A DNA stretch of 64,000 nt from Bacteroidota bacterium (GTDB lineage: Bacteria; Bacteroidota; Ignavibacteria; Ignavibacteriales; Melioribacteraceae): assembly GCA_018829205.1 (NCBI GenBank), contig JAHJUE010000014.1, positions 1-64,000 on the forward strand, read 5' to 3'. Under the pieces are notes generated by a model. It was not told where the DNA came from. It did not search any database and worked only from the letters and a program-made list of their open reading frames with translations. Made by a program: the position numbers and the translations under genes. Of the stretch, positions 45,057-53,856 are shown one piece after another. The first letter of the stretch is position 1. Each line of letters begins with the position of its first letter.

Positions 45057-46451
45057 CTAATTCTCTTTTTGAGCGATATTCAACTTTACAAGTTTATATC
45101 TTAAAGTTTCTCTGGGAATTTTTAGGATTCGCGCAGCTTGTGAGGTATTTCCGTTAGCAATTTCGAGTGCTTTCGTAATTAATTTTTTGTCAATTTCTGT
45201 TAAAATTTCTTCGTAAGTAAATTTTTCGAGATCCAGTTCGCTGTTGCCGATTTTAATTTCTATTTCATGCCTGTTATTTATAAAGTCGGCGGCAATATCG
45301 TAAACTTCTATAACGGGGTTTTTCTGAAGTATGTATGTTCTTTCGACAACATTTCTTAATTCCCTTACATTTCCCGGCCAGCTGTAGTTTTTTAACGCTT
45401 CAAGCGCATCATCGGAAAATCTCTCAATTTTTTTTGTAAACTTGGAATTAAACTGATTCAGGAAATGATTAACAAGAAGTATTACATCATCGCTTCTTTC
45501 ACGGAGAGGGGGGAGTTCAACCCGCAGAACATTTAACCGGTAATATAGATCTTCCCTGAACTCAGAATTTTTTATCGCCTCTTTTAAATCTTTATTTGTC
45601 GCGGCAATTATTCTGAGATCTATATTTAAATCCTTATTGCTGCCAAGTCTTCTTATTTTTTTGTTTTCAATAACGCGAAGTAGTTTTGCCTGAAGAGATA
45701 AACTCATTTCACCGATTTCATCAAGAAACAAGGTGCCGCCGTCGGCTATTTCCAACAGTCCTACTTTTTTATTTTTAGCGTCGGTAAAGGCTCCTTTTTC
45801 ATAACCGAACAATTCGCTTTCCATCAGCGTTTCGGGAATAGACGCGCAGTTAAGTTCTACAAATGATTTATCGGCTCTCGGACTTAAATTATGAATGGCG
45901 CTTGCAACAAGTTCTTTACCGCTTCCGCTTTCTCCGGTAATAAGTACTGTACCCGAATCATATTTGGCGAATTCCGAAATAAGTGATTTAACACTTTTAA
46001 TAATTTCACTTTGTCCAATAATTGAATCGAAACCTTGAATTTCTTTCTGCTGTACTTCAAGTTTCTGTACCTTTTTTTTAAGGGAGAGAGTTTCAAAAGC
46101 AAGTTTTGTTATAAGTTTTATCGCGTCGGCTTTAAATGGTTTTTTAATATAATCATAAGCGCCGAGTTTAATAGCGTTAACTGCCGATTCAACCGAAGCA
46201 AAGCCTGTAATAATAATTACAAGAAGATCAGGCTCAATATTTTTTACTTCCTGAAGCAGATCAATTCCATTCATATCCGGAAGGTTTATATCCAGGAAAG
46301 CAAGATCATAATTATTATTTTTAATTGCTTTAAGACCTTCTTCAGCCGTTTCAATAAGATCAACTTCATAACCGCTTTGAGCGAAAATTTCGTGAAGATT
46401 AATTCTTATAAACTCTTCGTCGTCAATTACTAATATTTTTTTATTCATCAT
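45057..46451 (-). CDS. NtrC-family sigma-54 activator of the TRAP locus
   Basis: A 464-residue DctD/NtrC-type response regulator. Receiver domain with Asp54 (AFLDINLPDM) and Lys in IKKPF; AAA+ domain with Walker A GESGSGKE, sigma-54 loop GAFTDA (GAFTGA usual), Walker [12 protein letters not shown]-terminal Fis-type HTH (NGNTSQAARILKIPRETLRYKLVKL). The kinase gene lies four bases upstream on the same strand. The porin, Usp and TRAP genes follow, with a sigma-54-like promoter and tandem dyads between, so this regulator surely controls that operon. The start could be the first or the second of two adjacent ATG codons; neither has a strong binding site. Confidence 0.94.
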   Translation of the reverse strand: MMNKKILVIDDEEFIRINLHEIFAQSGYEVDLIETAEEGLKAIKNNNYDLAFLDINLPDMNGIDLLQEVKNIEPDLLVIIITGFASVESAVNAIKLGAYDYIKKPFKADAIKLITKLAFETLSLKKKVQKLEVQQKEIQGFDSIIGQSEIIKSVKSLISEFAKYDSGTVLITGESGSGKELVASAIHNLSPRADKSFVELNCASIPETLMESELFGYEKGAFTDAKNKKVGLLEIADGGTLFLDEIGEMSLSLQAKLLRVIENKKIRRLGSNKDLNIDLRIIAATNKDLKEAIKNSEFREDLYYRLNVLRVELPPLRERSDDVILLVNHFLNQFNSKFTKKIERFSDDALEALKNYSWPGNVRELRNVVERTYILQKNPVIEVYDIAADFINNRHEIEIKIGNSELDLEKFTYEEILTEIDKKLITKALEIANGNTSQAARILKIPRETLRYKLVKLNIAQKEN

Positions 46452-46455
46452 AATT

Positions 46456-49400
46456 TTATTTCAATACTGGTAAGGTTATTATAAACAGAGCGCCGCCGGT
46501 TGCTTTGTTCTTCGCCGTTATGGTTCCTTCATGTTCGTTTATTATTGAATGGGTTATCGCCAGTCCCAGTCCAATACCTTCTTTCCTGTTGGAATAGAAA
46601 GGTTCAAATATATTTTTAATTTCGGAATCTACAAATCCTTTTCCTGTATCGGAAATAATTATTTTATATTTTTCATCATCGTTTCCGTTTTTTATTAAAA
46701 TTGTCTCAACGAATAGTACTCCGCCGCCGGGCATAAATTGAATTGAGTTTACAATAATATTTAACAAAGCCTGTTTTATTTTTTCGGAATCCATATTAGA
46801 ATCGGGAATATTTAGGTCAAATTTATTGAGTAATTTAATACCTGCTTTATTAAACTGCTGGTTTGACAGGTGGAGTATGTTATTGATAACCGTGTTTATA
46901 TTATCCATCCGCATACGGCTTTTACCCGGCACGGCATAATCCAGGATTTCTTTTACAAGGTTGTCAAGTCTTTCTATTTCGCTAAGCGCGTTAATGAGTA
47001 ATTTAGAATGTGAACTATTTTGTATTGATAATTGATCGTGCAGGTTATCAAGATAAAGAGATAAACCTGTAAGAGGATTTCTTATTTCGTGAGCAATTCC
47101 GGCCGCGAATTTTCCTAATGAAGCAAGTCTGTCTATTTTCTGCAGTTCTTCGTCAAGTTTCTTTTTCTCCGAAACATCTTCAAGCACAATAATTGACCCG
47201 GTATGGATATTATTTTCAAATATTCTCGAGGCGTTAATATTTAGATATTTAGTTTTACCAAGTATTTCGACATACAAATTATAACCTCTGAATATTCCTT
47301 CTATCTCTAAGCCTGCGCGCATTTTGTTTAATAACGGTTCGGCGTTCTCAAGCAGATTCCAAATATTATCTCCAATATTTACATTTTCATCAAGCTCAAG
47401 TATTTCAATTGCCGCTTTATTAATTGAGGTAATTATTCCTCTTCCGTTGGTTGAAACAACGCCGTTCAACATATTTGAAACTATATCGGCCACAAAATTT
47501 CTTTGCGAGATTATTTCCGTATACAATCTTGTGTTTTCAATTACGCGCGAAGCCTGATTGGCAAGTATCTGCAGAGAATTAATATCAGTTTCCGAAATTC
47601 TATTTCCTGTTCTTAATTTATCTGCGCCAAGAATTCCTATTATTTTTTCCTTTACTCTTAAAGGCACAAATACAAAGCTGTTGCTTTTAGCAATTGTTCT
47701 AATTTTTTTATCCAGTTCCGTCGCGTGCGCATAATTTTCAAAATCATCTACGAAAATAATCTCGCCAGTTTTAACAACGCGGGTTTCAATACAATCCGCG
47801 CGCGAAATATTATGAACCGATTTCATTGCAACTTTCTCTTCTTCATCGGTGAATCCGAACATTTCTCTATATTCCAGGTATCTGCCTTCGTCATCGAGCA
47901 TATATAAAATTGCCCTGTCGAAATTAACGCTTTCAACGCATGTTCTTAATATAATTTTGAGCACGGTATTAAGTTCAAAGGTTGAACCAATAATGTTGCT
48001 GATGCTTTGTATGCTTTTTAATATTTTGAGCTGGTATTCAAGGTCTGAGGTATAAATTTCAATATCTTTTTTAGAACTCATTAATTCGTTATAAGATAGA
48101 AGAAGTTCGTTCCTGCTTTTCTCAAGTTCATTAGCCATTTTATTGAACGAATCGGACATAATCCCAATTTCGTCATTTCGATTAAGTTTTATTCTTTTTT
48201 CAAGTTCTCCGCCTGCTAGTTTTTTTGAGAAGTTAGTTAATTCAATAATAGGTTTCGTAAAATTTTGGGTAAGCAGAAAAGAAAATAGAATTGATAATAA
48301 AAGTGTGATTGAAATGATTAAGAAAATATTATCGATAAAAAAATTAAATGTTGCCGCTACTATTTTTTTAATCTCAGAAGATGCAGAATGAAATTTTGTG
48401 GTTTCAGTACCAAGTGTAACGCCGCCGAAAACACCATGTTTTTTATATTCGCCTCTGTTATAAAATATGGGAGTATAAACCATTATTTTTTTTACGCCGC
48501 CTATATTAGTCGTAACAACTTTACCTGTTTTCTTTTTCCTTATTTCATCTGCGGCAAAAGGATAATTTTCATGGATAAATCCTGCGGAGTCAAGATTAAA
48601 AGGAATAAATCCTTCTTTAATCATGTCAGGCGGGGTTAATTTGTTATATGCCGGCACCAAATTTCCTTTTTTATCAACACCTCTTATATCCCATAATTTA
48701 GGATGAGTAATTATCCATCCTTCATCATCAAAAATAAAGGCGTAATCGCCCGATTGATATTCGGAAACAAGAATTTCTTTCTCATTGTTTGGTAAAATAT
48801 GCTGGGTAAATTCCATAAAGTGGCGGTGATCAATACCGAGAACTACAATACCTTTTTTTATTCCCTTATTATAAATAGGCATTGCTAACCGGAAAACACC
48901 GTCATAAGTAATCAGATTCTCCGATTCTTCAATCTCTTTGATTGATACAAAAAACCCGTTTAAACGCGAAATATAAATATCATTTGATGAAAGATTTATT
49001 GTTTTGCTGAAATAATCTTCGTTAAGGTAGGTAGTATTAGCAGGGATACTAACATTCTTTAATGCCGAAAGCGGGGAGATTCTGTTTCCAATTATTTTTA
49101 CTTTTTCATAACCGTTTATATCAATAAAAGCAATTTCTTTATAAAGCGGAATAAACGATCTTTGTCCAATTGAATCATTTTTTGTAGTACGTTCCCATAC
49201 TTCCGACTTTTTATTCTTAGCAAATTCCAAATACAAATTCGGGTTTTGCTCAAGTTCGGAAAGTTCAAATAAATCAATCTCGCTGTTTCTTAAAAATTTT
49301 TCTACATCTCTGGCAATACCTGTGGCCTGAATTAATAGATTCTTCTCGATATTTTTATCAATCATTGCGGCCGAATCGTCAACAATTTTTTTTGCGGATG

Positions 49401-49554
49401 AATTCAGGGATATGGAAGTAATTATTCCTAATACAAGAACTGGGACAATCGAAAAGAATAAAAGCGTAAATAGAAATTTCCGGAATATGCCCGATTTATT
49501 TTTAGAAAATATTTTTATTCCCATTTGTTCAATATTTTTATTCTTAAAAAACAC
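46456..49554 (-). CDS. Large sensor histidine kinase (Cache, HAMP, GAF, PAS)
   Basis: A 1032-residue kinase. TM1 at about 28-50; a long periplasmic double-Cache region (about 52-400); TM2 (about 408-432); HAMP (to about 485); coiled coil; GAF domain (about 530-685); PAS domain (about 695-800); HisKA box GIAHEIRNPLTGL with His822; HATPase_c with G1 DTGKGF and G2 EGIGLGLAIT. It should sense a small molecule through the Cache region, probably the organic acid handled by the neighbouring TRAP system, and phosphorylate the NtrC-type partner four bases downstream. The start used is GTG at 49554, which has no good binding site; an ATG at 49524 is also possible and would remove ten residues. Confidence 0.9.
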   Translation of the reverse strand: MFFKNKNIEQMGIKIFSKNKSGIFRKFLFTLLFFSIVPVLVLGIITSISLNSSAKKIVDDSAAMIDKNIEKNLLIQATGIARDVEKFLRNSEIDLFELSELEQNPNLYLEFAKNKKSEVWERTTKNDSIGQRSFIPLYKEIAFIDINGYEKVKIIGNRISPLSALKNVSIPANTTYLNEDYFSKTINLSSNDIYISRLNGFFVSIKEIEESENLITYDGVFRLAMPIYNKGIKKGIVVLGIDHRHFMEFTQHILPNNEKEILVSEYQSGDYAFIFDDEGWIITHPKLWDIRGVDKKGNLVPAYNKLTPPDMIKEGFIPFNLDSAGFIHENYPFAADEIRKKKTGKVVTTNIGGVKKIMVYTPIFYNRGEYKKHGVFGGVTLGTETTKFHSASSEIKKIVAATFNFFIDNIFLIISITLLLSILFSFLLTQNFTKPIIELTNFSKKLAGGELEKRIKLNRNDEIGIMSDSFNKMANELEKSRNELLLSYNELMSSKKDIEIYTSDLEYQLKILKSIQSISNIIGSTFELNTVLKIILRTCVESVNFDRAILYMLDDEGRYLEYREMFGFTDEEEKVAMKSVHNISRADCIETRVVKTGEIIFVDDFENYAHATELDKKIRTIAKSNSFVFVPLRVKEKIIGILGADKLRTGNRISETDINSLQILANQASRVIENTRLYTEIISQRNFVADIVSNMLNGVVSTNGRGIITSINKAAIEILELDENVNIGDNIWNLLENAEPLLNKMRAGLEIEGIFRGYNLYVEILGKTKYLNINASRIFENNIHTGSIIVLEDVSEKKKLDEELQKIDRLASLGKFAAGIAHEIRNPLTGLSLYLDNLHDQLSIQNSSHSKLLINALSEIERLDNLVKEILDYAVPGKSRMRMDNINTVINNILHLSNQQFNKAGIKLLNKFDLNIPDSNMDSEKIKQALLNIIVNSIQFMPGGGVLFVETILIKNGNDDEKYKIIISDTGKGFVDSEIKNIFEPFYSNRKEGIGLGLAITHSIINEHEGTITAKNKATGGALFIITLPVLK

Positions 49555-49823
49555 ATGTGACTATAAAGGGAAATATGCACTATAAAATTTCAAGTTAATG
49601 TATCATAATTCTTTTTAAAGAACAAAAGGATTTAAAAGTCTCATAGCAAATGAATACAAAAGAAAATTTTATCATGCTGACAAATAAAAATTAACAAATT
49701 TGTTTAATCCAGTCGCGGCGGAATAATTAGGACCGCTTATCTTGAGAGACAATAAATTACATTCTATTACTCGAATTATATAACTATCTTTTATTCCAAA
49801 TTAAAACTGAATTATAAGGATAA

Positions 49824-50801
49824 ATGAAACTTATGAAATTAATCCCTGCAGTAATTATTATGTTCTTATCAGCAGCTAATTTAACTTATGCTCAGAATAC
49901 GGAAATAGGAAGAATCGGTATAATGCCGTTTGTTTCTGAATCTATCGACCGCATAACATTAAACAGCGCGGAAGCAATTCTGCGTCTTGAACTTTCCAAA
50001 TTAAGTGAGATGGAAATAGTTACGGCTAAATCGTTAACTGAAGAGATTAAAGACTCGAACTGCCATTCTTCCGAATGCATTGAAAAGTTCGGCGAAAAAT
50101 TAAATGCAGAACAGGTTGTAACCTGCAATTTTCTGGTACTTGGTCAGAAGATTATCATTGAATATTCCGTTTACAGCATTGCCGAAAAGAAAATTATAAT
50201 CAGTGATAGTATTATCTCTATGTCGATAGAGGAATTGGATATAATAATGAAAAGAATAGCAATGAGTATTATAAGAAATGAATCAGCAAAATTAACGGCT
50301 GAAAAAGGGGTAATAACGGAAGAGGAAAGTCAAAAACCATTGCTTCGCGGCGGCGGCACATTTTACGGATTATCTTTAGGCTATCTTTTTCCTCTTACAG
50401 GTTTCGGCGATTCGGAAAGATCTTTTACAATAGATTTAAAAATTGGGGCGGAGCTCGAAAATTTCGATTACGGCATTCAGCTGTTCGGCCGCCAGGGTTT
50501 TGGAGTTAATATATATTCCTCATACCTGTTGACGAAAGATGATTTTTGTCCCTACATCGGCGCGGGAATTGGATTCCATTGGCTTACCAATCTGCAGAAT
50601 AATTATTATTACATGGTCGGTGATATGTACGAATTTAATCAGGATAATGGACGGGAAGACGGTATTGAGCTTCAACTAAATTCCGGATTAAGAATATTCA
50701 ACACTTATAAAATGAAAATAACAATCAATTTGACATTCGCTCATACTTTTAATGATTACAATAGCGATAGTTTTATTTTTACAATAGGATTTTTAAGATG
50801 A
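49824..50801 (+). CDS. Secreted protein, nucleotide-regulator-like N-domain plus outer-membrane barrel
   Basis: A 325-residue exported protein. A signal peptide (1-23, TYAQ) is followed by a 130-residue alpha/beta domain (RIGIMPFVSESIDRITLNSAEAILRLEL, then VTAKSLTEEIKDSNCHSSECIEKFGEKLNAEQVV) whose pattern resembles the CsgG/DUF2380-like domain of envelope lipoproteins. The last 150 residues (from GTFYGLSLGYLFPLTGF) look like an eight-strand outer-membrane barrel ending IFTIGFLR. A Cys pair near 68-73 (CHSSEC) may form a disulfide. It stands alone between the TRAP kinase and a lipoprotein gene. The role is not known; domain calls are by pattern. AAGGA precedes the ATG. Confidence 0.65.
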   Translation: MKLMKLIPAVIIMFLSAANLTYAQNTEIGRIGIMPFVSESIDRITLNSAEAILRLELSKLSEMEIVTAKSLTEEIKDSNCHSSECIEKFGEKLNAEQVVTCNFLVLGQKIIIEYSVYSIAEKKIIISDSIISMSIEELDIIMKRIAMSIIRNESAKLTAEKGVITEEESQKPLLRGGGTFYGLSLGYLFPLTGFGDSERSFTIDLKIGAELENFDYGIQLFGRQGFGVNIYSSYLLTKDDFCPYIGAGIGFHWLTNLQNNYYYMVGDMYEFNQDNGREDGIELQLNSGLRIFNTYKMKITINLTFAHTFNDYNSDSFIFTIGFLR

Positions 50802-50872
50802 TATAAATTTTTGCGTTGAAAAATTATATAAATATGTTTTTTTCGCTACAAATTTAATTAAAGTAAAATAAT

Positions 50873-51262
50873 ATGAAAAAATTTATAACGTTAATAATTA
50901 TAATTCTTATCGCGGGATGCGGAGACGATTCAAACTCAGTAACTCCGGCCGAATACAGCTATTACGGAAATATCGCTTATGAAAGTCTATCTGCCGAAGA
51001 AAAGTCAAACTTGCTTGACGGCAATAAGCCATTTAAAGTGGAGCAGGGAATATACGGCATGATAAAAGAAAGCGATGTTCTGATTTTAAATGAAAATGAA
51101 AAATTTTATTTCTTAATAAGCGAAAGCAGTGTTTTATTAAATAACGGACAGAAATTATTCGCAGTTTATTTTAACACCATACATGACTCTTTGTTGGGAC
51201 CGCTTGTTATTATAGTTGATCCAGAATCAGAAAAAGCAGTTGGAGCGGGTCTGCGCATGTAA
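50873..51262 (+). CDS. Small lipoprotein of unknown function
   Basis: A 129-residue lipoprotein. The lipobox LIAGC (Cys16) with a run of hydrophobic residues before it shows export and lipid attachment. The mature part has no family I recognise; it mixes short beta strands (EKFYFLISESSVLLNNGQKLFAVYF) with polar loops. The upstream gap to the barrel-protein gene is 71 bp, on the same strand. Its 3' end overlaps only a noncoding extension of the DUF486 frame. Confidence 0.65.
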   Translation: MKKFITLIIIILIAGCGDDSNSVTPAEYSYYGNIAYESLSAEEKSNLLDGNKPFKVEQGIYGMIKESDVLILNENEKFYFLISESSVLLNNGQKLFAVYFNTIHDSLLGPLVIIVDPESEKAVGAGLRM

Positions 51263-51332
51263 ATATCAAAGAATTGTTTTCATAAATTTCATTTCTTTAA
51301 TTATGTTTGCTCTCAATATAATTGAGGTAAAC

Positions 51333-51674
51333 ATGCCAGTAATTTTACAAACCGGTTTTCTACTAGTTTTATCTAATATTTTTATGACCTTCGCATGGTA
51401 TGCGCATTTAAAAAACTTAAGCACTAAACCTTTGATCATAGCTATTGCGGTAAGCTGGGGATTAGCGTTTTTTGAATACGTGCTTCAGGTACCGGCAAAC
51501 AGAATTGGACATAGTGAATTGAATTTATCTCAATTAAAAATTATGCAGGAAGTAATTACACTTTCCGTATTCGTTCCGTTCTCAATATTTTATATGGGTG
51601 AAAGCATTAAACTAGATTATATTTGGGCTGGATTATGTATGCTTGGTGCTGTATATTTTATTTTCAGAAGCTAG
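51333..51674 (+). CDS. DUF486 family four-TM protein
   Basis: A 113-residue inner-membrane protein with four TM helices. The start ATG at 51333 follows GAGGTAAAC; an upstream in-frame extension overlaps the lipoprotein gene and lacks a binding site, so I exclude it. The stretch LVLSNIFMTFAWYAHLKNL and the central SWGLAFFEYVLQVPANRIG are the DUF486 signature, a small-multidrug-resistance-like group of unknown role. The next gene starts twelve bases later, so the two may be cotranscribed. Confidence 0.85.
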   Translation: MPVILQTGFLLVLSNIFMTFAWYAHLKNLSTKPLIIAIAVSWGLAFFEYVLQVPANRIGHSELNLSQLKIMQEVITLSVFVPFSIFYMGESIKLDYIWAGLCMLGAVYFIFRS

Positions 51675-51686
51675 AAAGAAAATATT

Positions 51687-52124
51687 ATGAAATCAGTTAA
51701 AGAATCAATTTCACTGCCTGTTGATCCTAACAAAGCTTTAAATATGTTCTTGGATTTAAAAGAAATGAGAAACTGGTGGGGAGTGGAAAGAGGATTTATT
51801 GATCCTAAGCCTGGCGGATGCTGGACTGTAGCATGGGAAATTTCCGAGAAAGGATTTGGTTATGTATCCACTGGGGTTATAAAAGAAATACAATTAGGTA
51901 AAAATATTGTAATTGAAAATTTGGTTTATTTAAATCCGGCGAAATCTATTCTGGGACCTATGACTTTAGACATAAAAGTTGAAGAAGCAAAAGAGAATAC
52001 AATATTAACTGTTGAGCAAAGCGGTTACGGGGAAGGGGATGATTGGTTTTGGTATTATAACGCGGTAGTCGAAGGATGGCCGCACGCATTAAAATTATTG
52101 CATAATCATTGCTTAGCAAAATAA
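51687..52124 (+). CDS. SRPBCC (AHSA1-like) domain protein
   Basis: A 145-residue cytosolic protein with the START/Bet v1-like fold used to bind hydrophobic ligands or partner proteins. The opening VDPNKALNMFLDLKEMRNWWGVERGFIDPKPGG and the C-terminal WFWYYNAVVEGWPHALKLLHNH suit the activator of Hsp90 ATPase-like subgroup. Ligand unknown. It begins twelve bases after the DUF486 gene. Confidence 0.8.
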   Translation: MKSVKESISLPVDPNKALNMFLDLKEMRNWWGVERGFIDPKPGGCWTVAWEISEKGFGYVSTGVIKEIQLGKNIVIENLVYLNPAKSILGPMTLDIKVEEAKENTILTVEQSGYGEGDDWFWYYNAVVEGWPHALKLLHNHCLAK

Positions 52125-52210
52125 TAATATCTATAATTATTTTATTTATTATGCGCGGATAATTTTATAGATTCTTATAAAAATTTACTAATTATTGAAA
52201 GCGGAGCTTA

Positions 52211-52858
52211 GTGAAAGTATTAAAAGAACTATTCGATAAAAACTCAGAGTGGTCAAAAAAAATTACCGCAGAAGACCCAGAGTTTTTTGCAAAACTCTCC
52301 AAACAGCAAAACCCAAAATATTTATGGATAGGATGTTCCGACAGCCGCGTTCCCGCAAATCAGATTGTCGGACTGCTGCCCGGTGAATTATTTGTCCACC
52401 GCAACGTTGCCAATGTTGTTGTTCATACCGATTTAAACTGTCTTTCAGTTATGCAATTTGCCGTTGACGTATTAGAAATCGAACATATTATAGTATGCGG
52501 ACATTATGATTGCGGTGGAGTAAAAGCCGCGCTGAATAATGTGCGTCACGGGCTTGCGGATAATTGGCTGCGTCATGTTCAGGATGTAAGTCTTAAATAC
52601 AGTCAGGAGCTTAATCAAATTTATGATGAACATAAACGGGTAGATAAATTATGCGAATTAAATGTCGTTGAACAAGTATTGAATGTCTGCCAGACAACAA
52701 TATTACAGGACGCTTGGGAACGAGACCATAAAATTTCGGTGCACGGCTGGGTTTACGGTTTAAGCGACGGACTTCTTAAAGATTTAAATATGTGCATTTC
52801 AGCTCTTGATGAAATAGGCGATTCATATCAAAACGCTGTTAATAATTTATTTAAATAA
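52211..52858 (+). CDS. can: Beta-class carbonic anhydrase
   Basis: A 215-residue enzyme interconverting CO2 and bicarbonate. Zinc ligands by alignment with E. coli Can: Cys42 and Asp44 in GCSDSRVPANQ, His98 and Cys101 in CGHYDCGGV; Arg46 pairs with Asp44. It starts with GTG at 52211 after GCGGAG. Length and spacing match the E. coli protein (220 residues). The VOC gene follows eleven bases later. Confidence 0.96.
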   Translation: MKVLKELFDKNSEWSKKITAEDPEFFAKLSKQQNPKYLWIGCSDSRVPANQIVGLLPGELFVHRNVANVVVHTDLNCLSVMQFAVDVLEIEHIIVCGHYDCGGVKAALNNVRHGLADNWLRHVQDVSLKYSQELNQIYDEHKRVDKLCELNVVEQVLNVCQTTILQDAWERDHKISVHGWVYGLSDGLLKDLNMCISALDEIGDSYQNAVNNLFK

Positions 52859-52869
52859 ACGGAGGGATT

Positions 52870-53298
52870 ATGTCCGAAATTAAAAAAAGAGTTACAGGTA
52901 TCGGCGGAATATTCTTTAAAACCGGCGATCAAAAAAATATAAAAGAATGGTATAACAAACATCTTGGTCTGGCGCTTGATGAGTATGGTTCAGTTTTTGA
53001 ATTCAGACTAACAGATAAACCGGATCAGAAAGGGTATGCGGTATGGAGCCCTTTTAAGGATGATACAACTTATTTTCAGCCTTCGGAAAAAGAGTTTATG
53101 GTTAATTACAGGGTTGAGGATTTGCAATGGCTGGTAGAACAGTTAAGAAATGAAGGTGTTGAAATTGTTGATGAAATAGAATCATATGATTACGGCAAGT
53201 TTGTGCATATTATGGATCCCGACGGAAATAAAATTGAATTGTGGGAACCTGTCGATAGCGAGTTCACAAAATTGTACGATGGCAAAACAACTCATTAA
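52870..53298 (+). CDS. VOC-family (glyoxalase-like) protein
   Basis: A 142-residue protein with two beta-alpha-beta-beta-beta repeats. The C-terminal FVHIMDPDGNKIELWEP is the typical VOC metal-site half with Glu near 127. The first half has KEWYNKHLGLALDE. Metal-dependent chemistry on a small molecule is likely; the reaction is not readable. It lies eleven bases after the carbonic anhydrase gene, with a GGAGG site. Confidence 0.85.
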   Translation: MSEIKKRVTGIGGIFFKTGDQKNIKEWYNKHLGLALDEYGSVFEFRLTDKPDQKGYAVWSPFKDDTTYFQPSEKEFMVNYRVEDLQWLVEQLRNEGVEIVDEIESYDYGKFVHIMDPDGNKIELWEPVDSEFTKLYDGKTTH

Positions 53299-53530
53299 TA
53301 TTTTTGAAATCATTTATTCTTGCTTACTGTTTTGATGAGGTTTTTAAGGATCTAAAAAATAATATTGCCTTAAATATTTCGGTAACTTTTTTTGCTTATG
53401 GATTTAACTAGTTTTAAATTAAAAATGTTGAATAAATGCTTACTCAAAACTGATTTGATTTGACTGAAACAGTTATTAAAGATGAAGGTATTTACGACGC
53501 CGTTTGTTTTACTGTTATAAAGGAGTAAAT

Positions 53531-53851
53531 ATGTTTTATAAGAAAAATAATTCGGGATATATTGAAAAACTTCCCGGACTAAATATTAAAACACTTGTTC
53601 ACGGTGAAAGAACATCTTTTACCGAAATGATACTTAAAAAAGGAACACTCGTTCCGCTTCATAAACATGTCCATGAACAAACTGGCTATATGGTAAAAGG
53701 TAAACTATTGTTTAACATAAACGGAGAAGAAATATTGGCGGAATCCGGAGACAGCTGGAATATTGGGTCCAATATTGAACACAGTGCCGAAGCTATTGAA
53801 GATACATTATTGATTGAAGTATTTTCTCCTGTTAGAGAAGATTATTTATAG
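53531..53851 (+). CDS. Small cupin-domain protein
   Basis: A 106-residue single cupin. The metal-binding motifs are seen as HKHVHEQTGYMVKG (His, His, Glu-like positions and the closing Gly) and, later, GSNIEHSAEA (second His). The ATG at 53531 follows AAAGGAG; an upstream in-frame ATG has no site. Such proteins bind sugars, small acids or act as dioxygenases; the role here is unknown. It converges on rmuC with five bases between. Confidence 0.85.
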   Translation: MFYKKNNSGYIEKLPGLNIKTLVHGERTSFTEMILKKGTLVPLHKHVHEQTGYMVKGKLLFNINGEEILAESGDSWNIGSNIEHSAEAIEDTLLIEVFSPVREDYL

Positions 53852-53856
53852 ACTGA

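Noticed and set aside
46035-46433. 132-codon open frame on the plus strand
   Set aside because: Antisense to the NtrC receiver; only Phe, Tyr, Ile, Asn and Lys rich, no start signal.
53299-53530. Possible broken gene between the VOC and cupin genes
   Set aside because: Frames are short and share no family motif. AT-rich spacer only.
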